From assembly GCA_022579005.1 (NCBI GenBank), contig MU401549.1, positions 62,001 through 126,000 of the forward strand: a stretch of 64,000 nt of DNA, given 5' to 3'. This document shows, piece by piece, positions 50,513 through 62,900 of the stretch. The DNA comes from Poronia punctata. Taxonomy: Eukaryota; Ascomycota; Sordariomycetes; Xylariales; Xylariaceae. Each line of letters opens with the position of its first letter. Position 1 is the first letter of the stretch. The notes under the pieces are model-generated. The model did no database searches, was not told the origin of the DNA, and saw only the letters and a program-made list of their open reading frames with translations. The translations under genes and the position numbers were made by a program.

Positions 50513-51980
50513 ACAAGCTGTAAGTTCCCCCCCCCCCTGGGAGCTGTCAATTCCCCTTGCAACCTGTAAATTCCCCAGTTTGCCAAGTCTCTTGGCATGT
50601 ACCTAAAAATGGGTCGGTACCTCAAAAGAAAATGTTCTTTTTTTGCAAAGAAATTAATCTTAAATTTTTGGCCTAACTTACCCTATACTTACCCTGTAAA
50701 TAGATTTTCCTTTTTTTTTAAACTATATATATATTATTAAATTAAAATATTTTTAATATATATTTAAGTATAAATATAACTTATTTAATTTAATATTATA
50801 TTATTTTTAAATATTTTTTTAATATAAATATATTATTATTATATTTAATATATTTAATTTAATTTATTTATATTAATGTTTTATATTAAATAATATATAA
50901 TATTACTTTTATATAAATATATTTTATTATATAAAGTTAATATATTTAAGTTTTATATTTTTATAAATAGTAATTATTATTTAAATAAATATTTATATAT
51001 TTAAAAATAATATATATTATATAAATAAATATTATTTTAATAAATATTTATTATTTATATAATAGTAAATATTATATAAGTAAATATTTATTTATTTATA
51101 AATATTTATTATTTATATAATAGTAAATATTATATAAGTAAATATTTATTTATTTATAAATATTTATTAAAGCAATATATATTATTAATAAATAAAATAT
51201 ATAATTTAATTAACTATATATATATAATAAATATTATAAAATAATGGTTATTTATTTATTAAATATATATATTACTTTAATAAATATTTATTTATATATA
51301 ATTAAATATTTTTTAGCTTATAAATATTTTCTATTATTTATATAAGTATTTATTTAATTATAAAATAATAAATAGTATTTATTTAAATATTTATTTATAT
51401 ATAATATAAAATATATTTAAGTAAATATATATATATTATAAATATTATATAATAATGTTTATTATTTTATAAAATATAATTTATTTATTTATAAAATAAT
51501 ATATATTGCTTAATTAAATAGTTATTTATTTATAATATAAAATATATTTTAAATAAATATATAAATATTAATTATAATAGTTTATATAAAGTAAATTAAC
51601 TTAACTTTATACTTATATTAAAAACTTTATTTTATTATTAATAAATAGTAGCTTAGTTAATAGCTTAGTTAGTAGCCTAGTTAGTAGCTTAGTTAGTAGC
51701 TTGGTTAGTAGCTTAGTTGGTAGCTTAGTTGGTAGCTTGGTTGGTGGCTTGGTTAGTGGCTTGGTCGGTGGCTTGGTCGGTGGCTTGGTTAGTAGCTTGG
51801 TCGGTCGCTTAGTCGGTTGCTTGGTTGGTTAGAAAGTATGTACGTACATATTGGTAGGTAAGAACTTAGGTATGTACATACAGACCTGCGGTACATGCTA
51901 AGGGAAATGGCGCGGTGGGGAATTTACAGGTTGCAAGGGGAATTTACAGCTCCCAGGGGGGGGGGGAATTTACAGCTTGT
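50513..51980. mobile_element. 1.47-kb element with 65-bp terminal inverted repeats, RIP-degraded
   Basis: 50513-50577 and 51916-51980 are reverse complements with two mismatches in 65 bp. Weaker inverted similarity extends inward (GGCATGTAC near 50594-50602 against GTACATGC near 51891-51898). Each repeat contains three iterations of CTGTAAATTCCCC, spaced by an 11-base C run and by short unique sequence. The interior (about 50640-51650) is almost entirely A/T and has no coding frame, then a 12-base tandem repeat fills 51653-51833. This is best read as a DNA transposon whose body was destroyed by RIP. The family was not recognised and no clear target-site duplication was found. Confidence 0.75.
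51653..51833. repeat. 12-base tandem repeat with AT-to-GC composition gradient
   Basis: About fifteen copies of a TTAGTAGCTTAG-like unit. Copies next to the AT block are A/T-rich (TTAATAGCTTAG), while those further right become progressively richer in G/C (TCGGTGGCTTGG). Confidence 0.85.
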
Positions 51981-52488
51981 GTATAGACTCCCCAGTAAAG
52001 TTGTGCTAACGTATTTGCCTATATAATGTAACCTCACTCGCCCTCGTAGGCTCCCCTATAAGCGACACTGTACACATCTCCGCCAATACATCTTCAGCCG
52101 AAAAAATCGAGCATGGAGATAGTAAAACTTTGGTCTGTCATCAACATGCCAAGAACGACACTTTGAGCCCCGCGCGATACGAGGCGGTGTGCTTTCGTTG
52201 ACTGCGACGAGCCGTGGGAGAATGGCGTCCCTTTTCGTCCATATGCGGGGAACGCAATTTTGTGATCGAACCTGGTCGAGAATTGGACGTGCGATCAGAG
52301 GACGTTGCATGCTAGCTTGCCGGTAATCAGGGGTCAGAAGATCGACATGAACATTTACACTCGACGAGGTCTTCTGAGCGAGGGTATGCGCGGCATCCTG
52401 CTTCCTTCCGGGAAGTCGGTAGACTAGGGAAGCAGACGCGCTGGGTATAAGTCCTTCGTGTTTTCCGCTGTGTCCCATATATCCGGGT
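51981..52488. other. Intergenic between the RIP element and protease pseudogene
   Basis: Base composition returns abruptly to normal. A 159-codon minus-strand frame (52056-52535) overlaps the protease's last exon in another frame and has no recognisable protein; the real 3' end of the protease is at 52489. Confidence 0.45.
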
Positions 52489-54212
52489 TTACCAACAAAG
52501 TCCTGTGAAGTTAAGCCACAACTCTTTTCCTGCATCTGTCGTCAGCTCACTGACACCGTCGCTTTGACAAGGTTGGTATTGGGCGAGCCATATTGCATCG
52601 TTCATCTGATCAAAAACAACTTTTCAACAGCGTCAATATCTTTCTTAGAGAGGGGGAGGGGGCGTGGACTATATTTCTGAACGTACTGTATGCCGCCCGG
52701 ATAAAGCTGTTACCAAGCACCCCGGTCGCAAAGCCGTCGTCTGCTGGCTGGACACCCAGCGCGCAATGGGAATCGAGGTCGACGATGAAATCTGCGTAGC
52801 TGACATCGATAACCATGTTTCCCTGATTAAATCCGAAGCTGATGTATCCATTCTTGTGTCGTAGATCGCAATTCACAAGGTACACTCCTTCATCATCGGT
52901 CTAGCCTTCCAGTACCCCCGATAGCACCGATACGAGATCTGGGTTGAGGTAGGTGAAGGTCGAACCGCTATCGATCAGCATAGGACGCGCAAAGTCGTCC
53001 TCTGTCAGTTCTACTTCTTTCCCCCCAGGTTGAGTATATCCAAATGAAGTCATGTTTACCCAGTAGCTATGATTTCTCAGTTATTTGTCGAGCGTGTGAC
53101 GAGAGGGGCGAACGGTCAGCCGGTATGTGTTACGTCCAGGAGTAACTCACCCTACCTGATCGAACAGATCAATCTGATCGGATGGGTTTGGCCAAATCTC
53201 GATCGGTTCAAGGTATCCCCGGAACTTCCAACGGTCGATGCCTCCGAAAATGATGCCGCCTAGAGAGAATCATGCATCTGGTTAAATTATATCCACTCGC
53301 AATCTGAACAGGGGAATGTTTTCCCTTGTTGCTTCTACCTACCCGGTTGCTCTGAGACCCCGTCTTCTTGGGTCCCAACGGCTAAGCTGAAAATGGGAAC
53401 TTCGATGTGGCCGAGCTGCACTAGGTGATCGAGTAACGTCGGGTACGGGGTGTTCCATTCGACACCATACGAAAGGCCTAATATGCCGGCCCATAAGTAC
53501 GTGCTCCAAGTGCTGACCCCGAGTCTGAAGTCTTGAAGCGGAAGTTCTACAACAAGTGAAACTATCAGCATGTGACACAGGTATGTTTTGTCCATGGGGT
53601 TCAGATATCAGAAGATTTAAGTACCCCCCCTACGTACCGTCTTGCCCGATGAATATGGTGTCGTTATACCATACTCCTTCCATGTATCCAGTCCCAAAAT
53701 TGGCAACGAAGTTCATATCCAGTGATTCCGACGTTGAGGACTCAGTCGTGGCGTAGTAGCCGTACTTGCTACATGCACTGACGTCTGCTGATCTCTCACA
53801 GTCTGGGTTTATGAGCATCGTATACGAGCCGGTATCCAAAATCAGTGATATCCTCTGCTTCGGCACTCCGATCTCGACTGGTCAGAGCATATCAGTTCGC
53901 AGCTGCTATTGTCATGGGAGGTCTAGACAGACGGTCCAACATGTATACGGCGCCTGCATCGAAACTTGCGAGGCCTTCCCTCTGCCACCTTGCCAGGGTC
54001 GGAAATGAGTCGCCTCTTCGTCTGGTAGAGGGAACGTTTGCGTGAACTTTATGTTTCTGTACCGCTGCTCTTATATGCTGTACCCCTTTTTCATTCCGCC
54101 TTTCGGCCACTGTCTCAACTCTCTGGATGATTGCTGGTCTAGGCTGCGATGGCTTGAAACTCGCAACGCACCCAGCTAGAACTATGCCGATAATTCCATG
54201 GTTCAGGAGCAT
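52489..54212 (-). pseudogene. A1-family aspartic protease, interrupted by a RIP-type stop
   Basis: Six minus-strand exons assemble in frame: 54212-53933, 53877-53638, 53546-53343, 53259-53151, 53066-52687, 52619-52489 (447 codons plus stop). Donors are GTCTGT, GTACGT, GTAGGT, GTGAGT and GTACGT. The product has a signal peptide (MLLNHGIIGIVLAGCVASF), a propeptide, LEIGVPKQRISLILDTGSYT with catalytic D108, the FGTGYMEGVWYNDTIFIG flap region, GGIIFGGIDRWKFRGYL, second catalytic D310 in LIDSGST, CALGVQPADDGFATGVLGNS, and a terminal VFDQMNDAIWLAQYQPC. The family is the secreted or GPI-anchored yapsin/candidapepsin type. Codon 333 is TAG (52901-52903), between LSGVLEG and TDDEGVYLVNCDL, with clear homology continuing after it. 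A C-to-T change from CAG fits RIP spreading from the island about 0.9 kb away. If real, it removes the C-terminal quarter of the protease fold. A sequencing error or rare polymorphism is the alternative. Confidence 0.82.
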
Positions 54213-56436
54213 TTTGTCCGTTAATGTAGGTCGACTTTGCCTACTACTTTTCAGTCCAGGGTAGAGGCAGCGTGTAAATGGCTGAACGAGCAATAAAAAT
54301 CATCACTCCGGTATGGGAGCAGTGCGCTTTTTCCTCTGCGCCCGGTACCACAAATAAATGATTGATAGCCATCTGGGCAGTTGAATTCATGCGGTCAGAC
54401 CGGGTTATTAACGAGTATGAATTTCCACCACCCTCTCGGAGCGCGGCAACACATTTCGTACGAGGCCCCAATTTTGCCCCCGAAGATCTTCACGCGCGTT
54501 AAGGCAGGTAAATAAGTAAATCGGCAGCACCACGGAGCCAGACTGGGGATCGGGAAGGCAAAGGATTATCTTTACAGCAGCGGTCCCTGCACTCTCCAAG
54601 GGGCTACCACTGTATATATCCCAACCAGGCACGCCAGGGCCCATGGAATCGGAATGATCGCCATTATGCGAATCTCATGTAGCTTCGGAATGCAACATCT
54701 ACGTGTATGGGTGACGGGCAGAACGGAGCGCCACAATATAGCCGGTTAACCCCACACGAAGCACAGAACCACCAAATACAACGATATGATGGAGGACGCT
54801 GGCCGATCAAGGTATATCTAATTCACTTGCCATTCTTTATATATACGAGCGGGGGACGGCGTAGCATATGTGTGACATGTACTTGAGTTGCTCTGTCGGA
54901 TAGCTTTTTATCGCGTTCGCGCTGGCTGATTTAAACCCGCCAGCCCCGCCTCGAAAACGATGTGAGTAGAATTTTCGCCATGTTAATCTAAGGGAGGTAC
55001 CTGCCTACAGATTTATTCTGGAAGGTGTAAGGTACCTACCTATACGGGATCATTGTGTCATAACTAGTCTGGTCGTGATTCCCTTGCGTATTACCGGATG
55101 GCCGTTTAACTAACAAGAGACGGAGAGTGAAGGAAAGGACTAGACACTTACTACATGTAATAGGAAACGGCGCCCCATCGCAGTTGCGAATTAGGACACA
55201 GAACTTGAATGAGAACGTATTCGCCCCAAGTTGCGAAGCCCATCTTCGAGTTTCAAGAACATCGTCAATGGCATGAACCCACATGATCAAATGGTTTATC
55301 GTCGAACACACAGGCCTAGCCTAAAATCGGTATAGTATAATTGAATTATCGAAGCAAAGACCACCAGCGCTGTGAGAGATCGAACCTAAATTCGTATAGA
55401 GTCGTTAGCCTCTCCTCAATTGCATCCGCTTTGCGTACATACGTGTAGGTTGTGAACCCCCCACCGCGACCTGACCCGGATGTTTGGGGGGCAGTGAAAA
55501 TAATTCACGGTTGGTCACAAATTCGGGGTGTTCCGCCGCTGAAGATCGGAAGACATCACAAAGGCCGCGGCAAACACTATGCAAACCCACTCAGCACGCT
55601 CCGACCCGGCGCAGAACTTGTTCTTCGCGGATAGGCGGCGCCTGCCTAGCTCGCGAATAGATCAGGCCGGCGTAGCATAGTTCGCCGCGTAATGAGGCAC
55701 GAAGATCGTGTAGATACTCGTATATTCGCAAGTTTACGTAACGTGGGCTAGACGAGCGTTTTTCTTCATTCGCCTCCTCCCTAGCCCGCCTGGCTGCAAT
55801 CGCTCTTCCAAATGTCTAGTCAAAGACTATGTGGTCACTCCCGGCACTAGTATAGCTCGACATGGCACTTGTTAACGGGAAACCCGAAAGGCTGCTGCAT
55901 AAGTACAGAAATTCCACGGCTTCCCTAAAATGGGAGAAACTACTGGCGCTCTAAAAAAACAAGTGACGATAGCAAGATTCGTTCGGGAAACTTCACCCAA
56001 TTCAAAAATTTACTTCGAACCCCAAAAATATGGTCATGGCCCACCTTGGAGATCTAGCAATCTCCTCACTGGGGTGGAATTGGCACCCTCACCCCGCATG
56101 GTCGCCGTCTGCGGAGAAGTTCCGCGATCAGCTCTACCAATGATCTCAGACTGGGCAGGCTGCACAGAAAGCCGATCGTGGCATCCGAAAAGGCAGAGGG
56201 TGAGCACAGGTACCTAGGTGGGGTCTCACGCCGAGACTAGCTCTCTCCATTCCAAAGATCAGTATCATTACATAAAGTAGGTAAGCTGCATGGGCAGGAT
56301 TGCAAAAAGAATGAGAGCACGACGTTTGCTTCCTTGAAGGATCGCATATCAAACCGTTCACCGGCCCCGAGAGACGGGACCCGCATATGGTGCAAACATT
56401 CCTCCGTCCTTCACGAAAGAGAGAACGGAATAAGCC
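54213..56436. other. Divergent intergenic region (protease and transporter promoters)
   Basis: The protease and the MFS transporter are transcribed away from each other, so this 2.2 kb holds both promoters. I see no gene. A TATATATA motif lies near 54838-54845, and the sequence has normal base composition. Confidence 0.5.
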
Positions 56437-58419
56437 ATGAGTAACGACTCGGATATCGAGAAGCCGGAGGCTTTTCCGCAAGAGAAGGAAGAGATTGAGC
56501 ATAAGAAACGTGTCATCGAGGAGGCATCAAAGAAACGAGGCATCGACGATGAACAGATCGCCAAGTTCCGGCAGTTTACAGAGGCAGACGCAGAATGGCA
56601 CCGCGCCATGAACGCGAAGGTCATGAGGAAGGTCGATTGGCACCTGCTCCCGCTGTTGGTGCTGATGTATTTGCTCAATTTCCTAGACCGAAAGTAAGAA
56701 TCCAGTGATCCACCACCCGGCACCATCACCTTGACGCGCAGCTTGTCTAGACGTCTCAGAGTCAGTCGGTCATACTAATCGTCTTCTCGTACCAACAGCA
56801 ACCTGTCGCAGGCCCGTCTGGATACCCTAGAGGAGGACTTGAACATGACAGGAACCGACTTCAACCTGGCGACGAGCATATTATTTGTTGGATATCTGTT
56901 GATGCAGCTTCCTTCGAACCTGATGCTCACCAGAGTGCGGCCGTCCCTCTACCTCGGTACTGCCATGGCTATTTGGGGCGTTATATCGACTGTTCAGGCC
57001 GCCACTCACTCATTTCAGGGCCTCGTAGCCGCTCGGTTCTTCTTGGGCTTTGCAGAGGCGCCCTTCTTCCCAGGCGCGGTAAGATCTCTCTTCGACAAGT
57101 CTCACGGCTGAGTAGGTATTGATAAATTACTTCCTGCCAGATCTTTCTAATGTCGAGTTGGTATACCCGTAGCGAGATGGCCTTCAGAATTGCCTGGTTC
57201 TACTCGGGCAGCTCCTTAGCCAACGCGTTTGGTGGTCTTATCGGCGCAGGTGTGCTATCAAACTTGAGCGGTGCTCATGGGATAGCGGGATGGTGAGTAG
57301 CGGCTTAGGGCATATGCGCGGGGACGAATCATCAAAATCATTTGCTGACAAGTAGACACCTTTTCTAGGCGATGGCTATTCATCATCGAAGGAACCATCA
57401 CCATCGGCGTTTCCTTCATAGCAGCAGCAGTCTTGCCTAATTACCCAGCAACGACCAAATGGTTGACCCCTGACGAGCAGGCCTACGCCCAGTGGCGTCT
57501 GCTGGACGACACGGGAGAAGAAGACGTCGCGGCCGCCAGCTCGATCAAGGAGGGCGTCAAGTTGGCATTCAGGGATCCGCGCTTGTACCTGTTCACGCTG
57601 CTGCAGCACGCCTCAATCCTGTCTCAGGCGTTTCAGTACTTCTTCCCGAGTATCGTGAACACGCTGGGGTTCGGCAAGATCGAGACCTTGCTCCTCACGA
57701 CGCCTGTATGGATTCTCAACTTCCTGGTTTCCCTCGTGGTCACCTACACGTCGGGCCGCTTCGCCGACCGCAGCATACATATCATCTGCCTGATGATGCT
57801 GTCAGTCATCGGCAACATCATTGTTGTCTCGACATTGAACACGGGCGCGCGCTTCTTTGCTGTGAGTTGATGCACCCCCCAGTTTTACCTCGCGTTGCGG
57901 GTCACAAGAGAGACACTGCGCTCTCGGAGATGCAACGGCGATCCGATACCCCACTTGTGTACCTTGGGATTTCCCTTTACTTGTGCATTCTTGGTTCACT
58001 TTTGTCTCATATCCGCCCCCCCGTCGAATGTTCCTGGCAGCACTGACATGTTTTCGCAGATGTTTCTCATGCCCATCGGCGCTGTCACGTCGTATCAGAT
58101 CATTCTCGCCTGGGTAGCCAACAGCTTCCCGCGGCCGCTGGTGAAGCGCAGCGCATGCATCTCGTTTGCAAACCTTGTTGGTAACGCGGCCAACATCTAC
58201 GGTAGCTACATGTATCCGGCATCTGACGGCCCGCGGTATCTCCCTGGTGGGGCCGCCACGGCCGGCGTAGCTTTGCTGGTTGCCGTCATCGCTCTAGCTA
58301 CGCGACTGGTACTACAGAAGGAAAACAAGAAGCTTGCAGAGCGCGAGGAGTTTGAGAACGCCAGCACGGGTACCGCAGGAGCGGAGAACCTCGGCGTGGG
58401 ATTCCGATACATTTTGTAA
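56437..58419 (+). CDS. MFS anion:cation symporter, DAL5/allantoate permease family
   Basis: Five exons (56437-56693, 56799-57078, 57141-57292, 57369-57861, 58060-58419) give 513 residues; every junction is in frame with GTAAGA, GTAAGA, GTGAGT and GTGAGT donors. The last intron is long (198 nt). A charged cytosolic N terminus of about 70 residues leads to helix 1 (LPLLVLMYLLNFLDR), the ACS-family FLDRxN motif. Next are DFNLATSILFVGYLLMQLPS, ARFFLGFAEAPFFPGA (helix 4, typical of the family), SSWYTRSEMAFRIAWFYSGS, and GWRWLFIIEG before helix 6; the second half has FLMPIGAVTSYQIILAWVAN. Twelve helices are expected, in the plasma membrane. Relatives carry allantoate, ureidosuccinate, nicotinate, pantothenate, biotin or dipeptides; the substrate here is not predictable from sequence. 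It stands alone, next to the broken protease. Confidence 0.85.
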
Positions 58420-59540
58420 TCAAGATCGAGGTAGTTATGGTTTTGGATACTATGGTTCTCGACACTACGGTTCATCCTGGTCAAACAAGGTATAATCCAA
58501 CCGGTCTAGGTACCATCCAGCTCTGGACCCTGGGGCCAACACAGTTGAATGAATGGAACGAGGGCCCCTGCCCAGAATCTGGGAATTCTGCAACGGGAAC
58601 CTGCGCAGGAGCAGGTAAGGAATACCAAACCTAATCGACCGGTGCCTCACCTTTGTTGGATCTCGATATGGTTATTTACTTGGCAATGCACCGGCCGGCC
58701 CCGACTCCCATGCTGTGCGCCTCCTTATCTATCACATCCTTCTTCTCCCTTTACATAGACCATAATGCATTCGCGAGACGTCTGATCGCACCATAGTCGG
58801 CGATGGATTCCATTTCATTCATAACAAGCTCGAGGACGGCGAATATCACCGACATGTGACACCAAGCCAAGATGTGGCTATGCTTAAACTAGGCGTGGCG
58901 AAAAAGTCGAAATAAATGAATAATAAGGAAAGACCCTTACATTTCGCTGATGTTTCTAACATTGGCGCGTTGTCGACCAGCCAAAACGGTTCGTGACACC
59001 AAGTTGTAAGACGTCCGTTCCATGTTCTGTATCTATGTATGTCCGTAACCCGTAGCCGCGGCTAGAACTTCCCATATCAGATAGTAAGGCAAGGTACTTA
59101 CACTAGGTAGGTAGGTACGTAAGTTATTAAGCTATCAAAGCAGGATTACGAGTAGGTAAATAAGGTAGGTAGGTAGATAGACACCTCTGTTATTAATCAA
59201 CCACAGCTTGGTTTGTCTTGGCCGAGTCAATCGAAAGGTTAAATTAAAGGGCAGGTAAAAACGATAGATCTCATATCTACACGTACCTACAGTAAGGTAG
59301 TAGCAATGAAACCCAAGGAATGCTCTATGCCGATACCCTGATGAAACCCCGTGGTTCTGGCCACATACGCACATACACACATACGCACATACATAGAGAT
59401 AATAGAGGTAGGTAACTACCGACCCTCCATTATCAATCAATCCCGGGAAGCGGAGGACGCCGACTAGAATCGTAATTCAAGAAGAAAGTGTGTGTGTGGT
59501 AGGCACCTAGCCCAGCCCGACTTCCGTATACACACATATA
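58420..59540. other. Intergenic, 3' flank of DAL5-type transporter
   Basis: No gene supported. It contains a short repeated TATGGTT block just after the stop, TAGGTAGGTA motifs (about 59105-59175) and CACATA/CATACGCA repeats (about 59360-59395). Confidence 0.5.
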
Positions 59541-59947
59541 CAGTAGGAGCTCATTAATTCCGAGCAACACGATGTTTTACACCAAAACTCACTTACTTTA
59601 ACTACTTACTACGCTTTACTTTTAACATTTAAAAAATAATAAAAAATAAAAGAGGCTAAAAGAAAATAAAACATTTTTATACATAGTAGTATTTTTCTTT
59701 TTAGTTAAGTATTAGCTAAGATATTAAGGTTAAAAGTACGTACTACTTTTAAAGAATTTTTATAATATTTCTAATTAATTAAATAAAATAGGTAGCAACC
59801 TAGTTAAAATATTATTAAATAAAAAATAAAAATCTTTATTTAATAGGCAAGGGTATATAATTGTTACAGTTTACTTTTTATTTTTTATTATTTTTTTAAC
59901 ATTTTACATTTTGGAAACTTTTGCTCGGAATTAATGGGTACCCACTG
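59541..59947. mobile_element. 407-bp TA-flanked, AT-rich DNA transposon remnant
   Basis: The left end is CAGTAGGAGCTCATTAATTC followed by CGAGCAA; the right end is the reverse complement of CAGTGGGTACCCATTAATTC followed by CGAGCAA. The ends pair over about 27 bases with a few mismatches, and longer AT-rich segments (TTTAAAAAATAATAAAAAATA-type) also pair internally. A TA dinucleotide directly flanks both ends (59539-59540 and 59948-59949), as expected for Tc1/mariner/pogo-type insertion. The interior is heavily A/T and non-coding, consistent with a RIP-hit MITE or deletion derivative. Confidence 0.8.
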
Positions 59948-62900
59948 TACACATACATACGTACATACATACATACATATACATATGTAGGTCTGAAAAT
60001 GATTCGGGAGTCGCTTGAATTGATTGATTGATTGATTGATTATACCAACATAGGTAGGTAGGTGCCTTTGCCGGTTTCAATGAGTTGGCAGAGTTCCAAG
60101 AAGACGACCATACATACCTACATATATTAATGCTGTATATGTATATGTATATGCAATGCGATGTAATGTAATGTAATGCACCTCATTTACAGCTTGGGAA
60201 AACAATAACTAGGCTTTCAGGAACGCCTCTTTCTCTTTCTCTTTAGTATGTATGTATGTGTCACAAGGCATGTTTACGTGTAATTCTTTTCTTCTTTTTT
60301 CCTCTTCCCCAGGTTTTTCTTGACGGGACAAGACAAGCATGAGTGGCTTATGATGCGAAAACAGAATATCATATCATATGTTTTCCTCTCATCCCCTAAT
60401 ATGTACCTTACGTGTATGTATGTATGTCGTAGGTTTAAAGGGAAAGAGAAAAAAAGAGAAGAAGAAAAAGAAGAAAGACGTTTTTTTTTTGGTTTGCTTG
60501 CGCTACCGACTAAATAAATCCCCCCCATCTACGGACCAGATGACTGTATCTCGTGGGTGTGTATGTGCGTATGTATGTATGTGTGTATGTGGCGGAAATC
60601 CGAACGTAAGTAGGTATGATACGGAACAGCTTGTCGATCCGACGCTGTAGACACAATTTGTAGGTTAGGTACTTGTAACCTGTCTAACGAAATAATTTAA
60701 AATTTCAAGTACGCGTAGGTAAATTAACCAAGATATTAAATATTTTTATGTCATTTCTGGCAAGATCCCGCACTCCTTCTTTCACCCCCCCCCTCCCCTA
60801 TTCTACATATCCAATATCTAAGGTACCTAGTTAGTTCGGGCAACAAACATACTGTACCGGAATAAAAGGTCGGAGAAAAGGCCGAGGAGAAACTCGGGAT
60901 TCGATTATAGATAGATAGATAGACAGATGCAGCCCAGAACAGTCGAGAGAAGGGATAGATACTTAGATACGGATGGGTTATTAACATATGTACTGTATCG
61001 CACATACACACACACACACACACACACATGGATGTATAGGTAGACTACGGTAAGGTATATGCAAGATACATAATCTTGCAACCCCTTCAATCTTGGGGTT
61101 TGGTTTTTGCTGCTGCGAGGTACTTGTACCTTACCTACCTACTCGTAGATAAGGTACTACCCAATCAACCCATCCATCCATCAAGGGGGTCGGTCATCTT
61201 CAAGTTCTTCTCTACATACCTACGTATGTAGATTAAACCCAGAATTAGGTAACCTAGACCGTGAGTCTACACGATAGAAAAGTAAAATATTTCTTGTCCC
61301 GTTTCACAAAAAAACCCAAATCATCTCTGCGCTGCCCTTATGGTAGAAATAATCCCCCCCCCGCATCCGGGACGGACGGGGAAAGCCCTTGTTAAAAGTA
61401 TAAACGAGACCCGGAAGGACGTAAGAAAGGGATGCGCAACCGCTCCGCACCGAACCGAACCGAACCGAAAAACTTTCCTTTCATCTTTGCATTATCAGAG
61501 AAAAGAAATGTGACTCAACATACTGGCAAATTATTTTCAATTCTCAACTCAAACTTATCTTATCTGCAGGTCGATAGTATTGACTGTATGCTTAAAAAAT
61601 CTAAATGACCCTCCACATCTGAAAATTGGGAATACCTAGGAGGTATCTCTTCCCGAGTACCTATCTCGTCAGCAAGCCCGTACCTGCATATTTTGATCTG
61701 GAGCTACCTTCTAAGGGTAAGTAGGTAGGGTAGGGTAGGGTAGCGGCGCCACGTATCTTACAGTACCTACTTTACCTACCACACCAATTTTTTTAAGAGG
61801 ACTTTACGGCAAAAAGGGTTGGTTGCATTAGAAACGCAGGGTGGGTGGGTTTGCTGCGATTGGTTGTTCAGCCTTAACGATGGGTCTAGGGTTTTTCATT
61901 TCTTACAAGTATTTTCTTTTTCTTGTTTTATTTTTCCCTGATACGAAAGGGGGGGGATATATGCCTCGAGTACAACTTACTATAGGACTGAAAAGCGATT
62001 GAGCTCAGACTTGGAAATACCTAACCCACATAGTAATAATAAATTAACAACCTTATGAATAAATAAGTCTCCCACCTCCCCCCTCCACCCTCCCGGGGGG
62101 TGAACAATGCGCGACCTTGCCAGGGATCGCGTCATGAGGATTTGGGGAAATACGAAAACAAAAAAAAGAAGGCTGAATATCAGGCTCATGTGGTGCTCTG
62201 ATGGGATTACCCCTGATGTTGCGCTAGGTTGTATTCACACCCTCTTCTCCTACTAGTCTGGTCAATCATATGTCACAATTGAAGAACATACAAACATACA
62301 AGCATAGAACGCCCACATCATGTACTTGATCTAGTATTGTTTATGCTGTATACTACGAGCATCATGACCGATAATCTCCAGGTTAGATAATGCCGCTGTC
62401 GTCAGGTGCGAAAGTAAACACATACACACATGACAAGCGCCTGATAGCATTATATATGCGTCTTGCATTCTGCAGGCGGTTTTTTTCCCCCTTCCCTCGC
62501 TGAGCCCCGCGCTGGTGGCTTGCTTTTATTTACACATACACATCTACGTATCCAACAATGCGTAGAGTCGTATATGTGCATCATACAAGTACAAAACTGA
62601 GTTCTAATCCTAACCAGTGTGGGCGTTATGATATCGAAGAAAAAAATAAAAAGCCGTGTAACTAAAGTCAAGTGGTTGTCAAGACAAGCCACAACTATTG
62701 TACAACTAAACATGTACTTACTTACCTACTTGTACGCACGCTCCCGCAAATCCGCACCACCTGTTTACGTACATAATCATAATCATAATCATAATCATCC
62801 GTATGTTGTAGTTAGGTATCATATGATATACGAGTAGTAATAATTCCCAGTTTAGCAATTGTTCGCGTCGCCGGGCTAGGATGTGCTTCATGGTCTTTGA

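Noticed and set aside
47650..51980. Centromere or mitochondrial insertion as the origin of the AT-rich block
   Set aside because: Too short for a centromere core, no mitochondrial gene or tRNA is recognisable, and inverted repeats with RIP-type composition explain it better.
52056..52535. 159-codon minus-strand frame
   Set aside because: Overlaps the last protease exon in a different frame; the protease reading explains the sequence better.
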